From Deltaproteobacteria bacterium (lineage in GTDB: Bacteria > Acidobacteriota > Thermoanaerobaculia > Multivoradales > JAHZIX01), in contig JAHZIX010000040.1 of NCBI GenBank assembly GCA_022601195.1, forward strand, positions 155,020 through 219,019: a DNA stretch of 64,000 bases. Direction: 5' to 3'. Position numbers and translations under genes: made by a program. Below are positions 28,490-34,244 of the stretch, piece after piece. Numbering within the stretch: the stretch's first letter is position 1; every line of letters begins with the position of its first letter. The notes under the pieces were generated by a model. That model made no database searches and was not told where the DNA came from. It worked only from the letters and a program-made list of their open reading frames with translations.

Positions 28490-29011
28490 ATGAAGTCGCT
28501 AGTCCACCTCTTGCTTTCACGACCTCCTTCCCTTGAACTCGACATGCCCTGGAATACTGAAAAGGTAAAAACCGAGCTTGGGCGCAGAAGGCTCCCAAAG
28601 GGCCTAGATGAGGTAATCATCCATCAGCCTCACCTTGCCTTCAATGCACTTCTCGAGTTGCTCGAGTCAAAGAACGCTTCTATCTATCAGCGAGTCAACT
28701 CATTAGTTTTGGTGCGACAGCTCGAGTTGGTGAACTCCGTAGCAGGTCATTCGGATCGGATTTTCCTAGCACTTCGCCAACACTTGTCTTCATCTACCGA
28801 AGCAATTAGGAAGGCTGCGGCAGAAAGCATATCGACCTTCCTGTTCCGAACGACGCATTACCGAATCTCGGCGTTAGAACATTCAGAAAAACTCGAGCTA
28901 CTCAGAGAAGTGGAAAGGAGCTATCCCCCTATCCTTGAGAGCCCATTTAGACAGCTGATCGAAGAAGTTCGGAAGATCGGAGAACCCCTAGACGGGAACC
29001 TTGGTGAGTGA
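28490..29011 (+). CDS. Helical protein, unknown (HEAT-like)
   Basis: This 173-residue, mostly alpha-helical protein carries HEAT-like units: HLAFNALLELLESKNASIYQRVNSLVLVRQLELV and IFLALRQHLSSSTEAIRKAAAESISTFLF. I do not recognise the family. ATG 28544 (MPWNTEKVKTELGRRRLP) is an equally possible start and gives a more natural N-terminus; neither has a strong Shine-Dalgarno sequence. It lies after the RHH-bearing gene and before a DUF1697 gene, all plus strand. A perfect 8-bp hairpin (29100-29119) follows it and may end its transcript. Confidence 0.5.
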   Translation: MKSLVHLLLSRPPSLELDMPWNTEKVKTELGRRRLPKGLDEVIIHQPHLAFNALLELLESKNASIYQRVNSLVLVRQLELVNSVAGHSDRIFLALRQHLSSSTEAIRKAAAESISTFLFRTTHYRISALEHSEKLELLREVERSYPPILESPFRQLIEEVRKIGEPLDGNLGE

Positions 29012-29099
29012 CCAGATCCGAACCTCTCACTTCTTCGCTTCAAGACCGGAGGCAGGCCTGCTTTCTGAGAAGGTACCAAAGACCTCAGAACAGCCACTG

Positions 29100-29119
29100 C
29101 GACAGCTTAGCAGCTGTCG
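29100..29119 (+). terminator. Perfect 8-bp hairpin after the HEAT-like gene
   Basis: CGACAGCT (29100-29107) and AGCTGTCG (29112-29119) form a perfect stem with a TAGC loop, 88 bp after the preceding stop and about 190 bp before the DUF1697 start. No T-tract follows, so termination is only one possible role. Confidence 0.35.
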
Positions 29120-29308
29120 TCATTCGGATCTCGAACCAACTAAGCTCTCGCACACCCGAAGCACTCGAAATCTCCCAACAGTTGTGTACGGCAGACATTC
29201 TCTCCCCCAAGGCTTCGGGAAAAAGGCCGAGAGAGAATCAACCATGACACTGCGGTGCAATGCGATAGACAGATCGCTCTCTGCGGGGCACCAACGCGAG
29301 GAAATCAA

Positions 29309-29842
29309 ATGAACACCTACATAGCACTCCTCAGAGGAATCAACGTCGGCGGGAAGAATCTCCTTCCGATGAAAGAGCTGGTTGCCATTTTTGAAAAGTT
29401 GGCAGCCCGAAAGGTCAAGACCTATATCCAAAGCGGCAATGTGGTTTTTCAGAGCGAACAGGAACTTTCACAATTCTCGACACGGCTGGCAGCTGGGATC
29501 AAGAAAAGCTATGGTTTCGAGCCTCAGGTTCTCGTTCTTGGGCTCGATGCTATCGAGAACGCAATGACCGCCAATCCCTACCCGGAGGCAGAAGAAGACC
29601 CCAAAAGCTTGCATCTTGGCTTCCTCGCCTCAGAACCCCAGAACCCTGACCTCGAAAAGCTCGACAGCCTTCGAAAAGAAAGTGAACGATTCCATCTGAG
29701 CGAGCAGGTATTCTACCTACATGCCCCGGAGGGAATCGGCAGATCCAAGCTCGCAGCCAGAGCTGAGAAGCTGCTTGGAGTTCCCATGACCAGCCGCAAT
29801 TGGAGAACCGTGTGCAAGATCAAAGAAATGGCAGACCAGTAA
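29309..29842 (+). CDS. DUF1697 protein
   Basis: This 177-residue protein matches DUF1697 along its length: YIALLRGINVGGKNLLPMKEL at the start, VKTYIQSGNVVFQSE (the SGNV signature) and the end LPR-like SRNWRTVCKIKEMAD, where the usual TxRNWxTxxKL ending is seen. The family is widespread, with no firmly known function. ATG 29309 is chosen for GAGGAAA 5-11 nt upstream; an upstream in-frame codon at 29255 lacks a ribosome site. Repeat element C follows 57 bp after the stop. Confidence 0.93.
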   Translation: MNTYIALLRGINVGGKNLLPMKELVAIFEKLAARKVKTYIQSGNVVFQSEQELSQFSTRLAAGIKKSYGFEPQVLVLGLDAIENAMTANPYPEAEEDPKSLHLGFLASEPQNPDLEKLDSLRKESERFHLSEQVFYLHAPEGIGRSKLAARAEKLLGVPMTSRNWRTVCKIKEMADQ

Positions 29843-29899
29843 CGCAGGACATGGCGCACAGGGGATCCACTCGCCACCCTCTCAGAGCTATCTCCTCCA

Positions 29900-29991
29900 T
29901 CCCACCCAACTTCTGCTGCGACTCAGCATCTACCTGGAGCTCCGGCACCTCAGGGCGAAGATAGTGACCTAGAAGGCATCTCGAGAACGCT
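29900..29991 (+). repeat. Palindromic intergenic repeat element, copy C (shortened)
   Basis: The left part resembles the left arm of copies A and B: TCCCACCCAACTTCTGCTGC, then CATCTACC and GAGCTCCGGC, in the same order and orientation as copy A's TTCTGCTGCG, TATCTACC and GATCTCCGGC. The centre seems deleted; a short right-arm remnant (GGCATCTCGAGA) follows. It lies between the DUF1697 gene and the 30063 gene. Confidence 0.45.
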
Positions 29992-30062
29992 TCCGCAACG
30001 AATCTGAAGATTCAAGGACAGAAACTTCCCCCAACCGGGATAGATAGAATACGAGGCGTACC

Positions 30063-30950
30063 ATGTCGTTCATTCGAACCATCGTCGGGACTATCGGAGC
30101 CTACGTCATCTACCTGTTGATGTGGCTATTCGGGTCAAGGCGGAGGGCGGCAGAGAATCCTTGGTTGGCGGGTCCCGTCGGTGGTCCGTACATCGGCGAC
30201 GAGCCTTACGAGAAGACCGCACGCGAGGAAGGTCTATCCCTCGAACGGCAGGCGGGGGCGGGAGGGCTACTTACCGACTTCTCGGCTCTGGAATCTCCTA
30301 CCTTCCATTCTTCCCAAGTCGACCCGAAGATTCGAGACTTCTACGAAGGAACCGCAGGCTTTTCTCTCGACACCTGGGCCACTACCTACTTCCCTGCCCG
30401 TCTCGCCCTCTGGCTATTGGTGCAGACGATCAGCCGAAGGGTGAATCAACTCAACTTCCCCCTGGATGGTCTGGAAATGGCTCGAGGAATGACCAGCGAG
30501 ATCGTCCTTCTGCGCCGACCGGAAGGCAGCATCAAATACACCGGCTGGTACCGCTGCATCCGAGCTACTGGACGCTCCATTTACACCGGGTTCTATATGA
30601 CTGAATCGATCCCAGCTCAGGAAGGGAATTGTGTAAAGGTTGTCTTCCCAATGCCAAACGGCAATGCAACCGTCATCCTGCGTCCAGAGAACTGCCCTCA
30701 TGGCGGCTTGAAACTCACCTCTGCCGGAAACTCCTTCGGCGACGTCGGGTTCTACCGCATCGGTAAGCGACGCGATGGAACTCTTCGAGTTTGGCGCGTC
30801 CAAAGTCTCCACGAAGAGTTTCACCTGTACGTGGAGGAGGGAGAGCTCCGGTGCGATCACGCGGTTCGATTCCTTGGCTTCCCGGTCCTATCCCTGCACT
30901 TTCGCATCACCGGTTCGCCGTCGCGGGTGGCGGACTCAGGGATATCCTGA
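30063..30950 (+). CDS. Conserved hypothetical protein with N-terminal membrane anchor
   Basis: This 295-residue protein has one N-terminal membrane segment (IVGTIGAYVIYLLMWLFG) and a large soluble domain. Recognisable conserved blocks include IRDFYEGTAGFSLDTWATTYF, LNFPLDGLEMARGMTSEIV, GWYRCIRATGRSIYTGFY, VKVVFPMPNGNATVILRPE and VRFLGFPVLSLHFRI. The same blocks occur in an uncharacterised family found in scattered actinobacteria, planctomycetes and others; I know of no established function. GAGG lies about 9 nt before the ATG. It is followed by repeat element D. Confidence 0.72.
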   Translation: MSFIRTIVGTIGAYVIYLLMWLFGSRRRAAENPWLAGPVGGPYIGDEPYEKTAREEGLSLERQAGAGGLLTDFSALESPTFHSSQVDPKIRDFYEGTAGFSLDTWATTYFPARLALWLLVQTISRRVNQLNFPLDGLEMARGMTSEIVLLRRPEGSIKYTGWYRCIRATGRSIYTGFYMTESIPAQEGNCVKVVFPMPNGNATVILRPENCPHGGLKLTSAGNSFGDVGFYRIGKRRDGTLRVWRVQSLHEEFHLYVEEGELRCDHAVRFLGFPVLSLHFRITGSPSRVADSGIS

Positions 30951-31075
30951 GGGAGGGTGCCCCGGCCAAGACCCGCAGGAGCCAGGCTGCATCAATGGGT
31001 GAATCGTGTCTTCACTGAGAAACCATCCCTTTGGGTCGCCGCGCAGTCCCGGGACACCGCCTCCATAGCGGGCCA

Positions 31076-31094
31076 GAGAGGCTCAAGCCCTCTC
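31076..31094 (+). repeat. Small hairpin after the 30063 gene
   Basis: GAGAGG (31076-31081) pairs with CCTCTC (31089-31094) around a 7-nt loop. It sits in the 245-bp interval between the plus-strand 30063 gene and the convergent secreted haem-motif protein, just left of repeat element D. It could be a terminator or part of element D's left arm. Confidence 0.3.
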
Positions 31095-31104
31095 CAGCCC
31101 CCAA

Positions 31105-31156
31105 ACTCTTGGATCTTCAGCCATCTTCGGTGCCTGCCACCGAATTCGGTGAGAAG
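31105..31156 (+). repeat. Palindromic intergenic repeat element, copy D (right arm)
   Basis: The right end shares an identical 16-mer with copy A: CGAATTCGGTGAGAAG at 31141-31156 and at 18941-18956. To its left, TTGGATCTTCAGCCATCTTCGGTGCCT parallels copy A's TTGGATCTCCCGGCATCTCCAGTGCCT. The left arm is not clearly recognisable. Same orientation as the other three copies, again downstream of a plus-strand gene. Confidence 0.55.
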
Positions 31157-31195
31157 CTCGATCCAGAAGCCTGTCGCGCTGCGGCGATAGAAGGG

Positions 31196-32470
31196 CTATT
31201 CCCTTTCCCTCTTCTTCTTCAAGCCCGCATTCGCTTCCACTGTCTCCAGGGAATCGCTGATAGGAATGATATGGCTCAGGGCCGCGGTGTTGGCGGGTCC
31301 GTTGTAAACGTGGCAGCTAAAACAGTTCTGGGAGGATTTGGTCCCTCCGCCCTCGCTGACGTTCTGTACGAAGGTCTCGAGGACGCTGTTCAGCAAGGAT
31401 AAGGAGCCGTTGTTGAGCCACGGACCAAGCTCGCTCTGGCCGTTGACCATCCACAAGGTGCCAACGTGGAAATAGTTCTGGAAAACCGATAGTGGATTGG
31501 AGGACGGCAAGCTTGAGAGGTAGCCTCCAGGCCCGACCATTTTCTCGTTGAGGCTCTGGATGTTCTGCTGGTTCTCCAGGGAGCCGCCGCCGTTGGCGCT
31601 GCGTAGGCAGACATTGGCAGGCCGACTGTCCCCGCGGTATACGTTGAAACTACAATGGTTGCCAAGATACTGCATACATCCACCGCTGTAGGGCCTAGCC
31701 AAGCAGGCAGCGCACTGGGCACTGGTGAAAGACCATCCCCCCACTGGGGGATGTTGAGGGAGATCACACACTGGAGCGTTGTCTTTGTGCTCAAAGGTAA
31801 TCCAGACCATCTCCGGATGGTTCTTGGTGATCTTGGCAATGTGGAAGCCGATGAGTCCCAGCAGGGTCGGAGTCTCTTCCAGCTTCTCGTTGACGAAGTT
31901 CGCCATTACTGTGTAGTACTTATGGGCTTCCGCTTGATCGACCTTCCGCCAGGCAGTCTTCAATTCGATGGTGTCGCTAGGCAGCCCAGCATCGCCGGTA
32001 TTCGCCTGCACACTGCATTCGCTCCAAGTGAAGCGGGTGTTGTAATAGGTCACATTGCCTTTTTGGTCGTAGAGGGGTTCATTAGAGCCTGCCTGCTTGA
32101 TCTCGCTGGGCAGGAAAGCAACATTCGGCGGTCCCTCCTGGACTTTACGGGTACGAATCAGTAGGCCCAGGTCATCCCCCTCCAACGCCGGTTCCTCTCC
32201 GTGCACGGGGCAGAGATCTACTCCATAGATGGGGTGCCGGCCGCGATTCTCGAACTTCCTCAGGACAGTGCCTTCAGAAGGAGAGACCAAATAGAGAAAC
32301 TCCTGCCATGCGAATTGATGGAAGGCGCAGTTATCGCTTCCCGCCGGGATATCTGCGGGCGAAGAAGGGTGATTGATCCAATCCGAGGAAGGTAAACAAC
32401 CCGCCTCGAGGACTGCCGAGGCCGGGAACATCGCAAGAAGCAGTAGAAGCAGGCCGATACTCTTTTTCAT
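31196..32470 (-). CDS. Secreted protein with one C-terminal CxxCH haem-binding motif
   Basis: This 424-residue protein has a signal peptide (SIGLLLLLLAMFPASAVLEAG), a central region with several cysteines (CAACLARPYSGGCMQYLGNHC) and a C-terminal NCFSCHVYNG, a CxxCH motif of c-type cytochromes. A distal Met ligand is not obvious. The family is not recognised with certainty; similar proteins in environmental bacteria are labelled cytochrome-c-like hypotheticals. ATG 32470, with AAGGAAG 7 nt upstream, is chosen over 32503. It would be exported and possibly carry one haem in the periplasm. The gene is monocistronic on the minus strand, convergent with the small-gene stretch to its left. Confidence 0.7.
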   Translation of the reverse strand: MKKSIGLLLLLLAMFPASAVLEAGCLPSSDWINHPSSPADIPAGSDNCAFHQFAWQEFLYLVSPSEGTVLRKFENRGRHPIYGVDLCPVHGEEPALEGDDLGLLIRTRKVQEGPPNVAFLPSEIKQAGSNEPLYDQKGNVTYYNTRFTWSECSVQANTGDAGLPSDTIELKTAWRKVDQAEAHKYYTVMANFVNEKLEETPTLLGLIGFHIAKITKNHPEMVWITFEHKDNAPVCDLPQHPPVGGWSFTSAQCAACLARPYSGGCMQYLGNHCSFNVYRGDSRPANVCLRSANGGGSLENQQNIQSLNEKMVGPGGYLSSLPSSNPLSVFQNYFHVGTLWMVNGQSELGPWLNNGSLSLLNSVLETFVQNVSEGGGTKSSQNCFSCHVYNGPANTAALSHIIPISDSLETVEANAGLKKKRERE

Positions 32471-33052
32471 TGTGAGGCTTCCTTTCAGCATCCACAGAGC
32501 CAAATTCCCGTCTCAATTCCGGGTACGCCCTGAAGAAGGGTCAAAGTGACTGTTGCCAGTGGGGGGTTGAATGGGAGGGCAAGTCACTACACGGCCCGAG
32601 AGCTCCGAACGACGGCACCCTGCTCTCTGTCTGGGTCGTCCGGCTCCCCGGCTCCCGGCTTCCTGTGGTCAAGATTCGAAGCTCACCACAGCACAAAGCC
32701 GACATGTCGCAAATTTTTATAGATTTTTACACTAAAAAACAGCAGCGTCAACCGTGCCGTTAACGCTCCAACAGCTCGACACGGACGGAGACCTGCGCTC
32801 TTCAGCTTCCAATGAGCCCTAAGCAGGCTTTCCTCGGCTTCTTCCGGGTCTCGATCCTTTTCCACAGCAACCCCTCACCGTGCCCACCTTTCAGAATCCT
32901 CTAACTCTCGAGCTCCTCCCACTTAACAGCTATTTACAAAAATCAACCTTTAGATTATTCTTTTTAGCGTAGAATCCAATAAAAATCTCGAACACTTTAG
33001 GCAGGCCTGGGCCTAAAAGACTGGGAATCCGGCAAAACGGAGGGGATGGGAG
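32471..33052. other. Divergent intergenic region with AT-rich core and hairpin
   Basis: These 582 bp hold no credible gene. Two AT-rich patches occur (about 32705-32745 and 32935-32990). The second includes TTTTTAGCGTAG (32961-32972), the 12-mer also found upstream of clpB. A hairpin TTTAGGC (32996-33002) / GCCTAAA (33011-33017) lies 36 bp before the ATP-grasp start, followed by GGAGGGG, that gene's ribosome site. Confidence 0.5.
32996..33017 (+). promoter_or_regulatory. Hairpin in the leader of the ATP-grasp gene
   Basis: TTTAGGC and GCCTAAA form a 7-bp stem with an 8-nt loop that itself contains the palindrome AGGCCT. It lies between an AT-rich presumed promoter and the ribosome-binding site of the gene at 33053, so it could be an operator or a leader structure. 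Pattern only. Confidence 0.3.
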
Positions 33053-34060
33053 ATGAATATCTTACTTATCAACGGACAAGCATCTGAGGTTCAAGGCTGG
33101 GGTGATGCCACGACAACAGAGCGGATTCGCAAGTCCCTCGAAGCCACCGGTAGGACGGTGAAGGTCCTGGATGTCTCGACCATGAACGAACTTCAGCGTG
33201 GACTTGACGAGCATTCTTCGGACCTCGTGTGGAGCTCCATCTATCAGATTTCCTGCAATACGCAGTACATCGGCCTAAAACTCGATGTCCCCTGGGTTCA
33301 GGATGTTCTTGAACAGCGCTGCCGACCCTACGTGGGTTCGACAGCGCCGGCCCTCAAGGTCATGCTGGACAAAGCCGAGACGCGAAGGACTCTGGCGAAT
33401 GCAGGGGTAGCGGTCCCGATGCAGTTCAAGGTGGAGCCCGGAGAAGAGTTGCCCCAGGTCTCGAGCGCGGTCTTCGTGAAGCCCCGCTATGAGTCCCAGA
33501 GCGCTGGAATCAGTGAAGAGAGTATTGCTGAGTCACAACATGCCATGGGCGAGAGAGTGCGCTACATTCACAAAAATTTCCAGCAATGTGCCCTGGTCGA
33601 AGAATTCCTCCCCGGGGCCGAGCTAACCGTCTCGATGCTGGGCAAGAATTTCAGCCGCGCAGCTCGCTACGAAGCAGCCATCAACCTGCTTGACCCTACG
33701 GAGTATGAGAAGCATCCCGTCATCATGACCGATATCAAGACGGGCCTGAAGCTGGAGTTGGCGGGAACCCTAGCGGCCCGAGCCGAAGCCCTAGCGGAAG
33801 AAGCCGTAGAAGCCCTGGGCTGCCGGGACCACGTTCGAGTCGATATGAGAGAAGATCGACACGGAGCGCTGAAAGTCATGGAAGTCAATGGAATTCCCAG
33901 CCTCAACCCAGGAGTGAGCCGAAGCTACTCCATACACCATCTACACAATCCGACTCTGAGAGAACCGGAGTGCTTCGACTCTCTCATCGGAGCCATCATC
34001 GACTCCGCCCTGTATCGAGGAGTGCTCCAGGAAGCGGCTCCTTTGAGCGCGGCGATGTAA
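33053..34060 (+). CDS. Stand-alone ATP-grasp ligase, D-alanine-D-alanine ligase-like
   Basis: This 335-residue ATP-grasp enzyme has an N-terminal preATP-grasp Rossmann part (LLINGQASEVQGWGD), ATP-binding strand VFVKPRYESQSAGIS, CALVEEFLPGAELTVSMLG, and the Mg-binding C-terminal motif VRVDMREDRHGALKVMEVNGIPSLNPG, close to D-Ala-D-Ala ligase (VNTxPGxT). It joins a carboxylate to an amine with ATP; the substrates are unknown. It is not with mur/ddl genes, so a role in a small peptide or cell-wall variation is possible. GGAGGGG lies 7 nt before the start. A (CCAAGR)5 repeat and a strong hairpin follow the stop. It is flanked by secreted-protein genes on the opposite strand. Confidence 0.82.
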   Translation: MNILLINGQASEVQGWGDATTTERIRKSLEATGRTVKVLDVSTMNELQRGLDEHSSDLVWSSIYQISCNTQYIGLKLDVPWVQDVLEQRCRPYVGSTAPALKVMLDKAETRRTLANAGVAVPMQFKVEPGEELPQVSSAVFVKPRYESQSAGISEESIAESQHAMGERVRYIHKNFQQCALVEEFLPGAELTVSMLGKNFSRAARYEAAINLLDPTEYEKHPVIMTDIKTGLKLELAGTLAARAEALAEEAVEALGCRDHVRVDMREDRHGALKVMEVNGIPSLNPGVSRSYSIHHLHNPTLREPECFDSLIGAIIDSALYRGVLQEAAPLSAAM

Positions 34061-34079
34061 CAACAGACCTTCTATAGTT

Positions 34080-34109
34080 CCAAGGCCAAGGCCAAGACCA
34101 AGGCCAAGA
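34080..34109. repeat. 6-bp tandem repeat (CCAAGR)5
   Basis: CCAAGG, CCAAGG, CCAAGA, CCAAGG and CCAAGA follow each other from 34080, just past the ATP-grasp stop. The tract is short and lies in the 3' untranslated region. It is a likely slippage site with no visible coding consequence. Confidence 0.8.
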
Positions 34110-34187
34110 CCAGTCAGGTCAGGCCCAGTTGGCGGTATCGAAAAATCAGAATGGCCGAGGGGCGCTTCACCGCCTGAAATGCAAGAA

Positions 34188-34222
34188 GCCCTGCTTCTCA
34201 CCAATGAGGAAAGAAGCAGGGC
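34188..34222. terminator. 11-bp perfect hairpin between convergent genes
   Basis: GCCCTGCTTCT (34188-34198) pairs perfectly with AGAAGCAGGGC (34212-34222) around a 13-nt loop. It lies between the ATP-grasp stop (34060) and the convergent DNRLRE gene stop (34245). A bidirectional terminator is the simplest reading, although no clear T-tract follows on either strand. Confidence 0.6.
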
Positions 34223-34244
34223 ATACGGAGAACAGGTCAGTTGA

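Noticed and set aside
18792..31156. Classical integron attC sites
   Set aside because: The elements fold as palindromes and follow genes, but no GTTRRRY / RYYYAAC core pairs were found at their ends, and there is no integrase in the window. I keep only the looser cassette-like hypothesis.
30951..31195. Short plus-strand frames after the 30063 gene
   Set aside because: They lie over repeat element D and the end of the opposite gene and have no supporting features.
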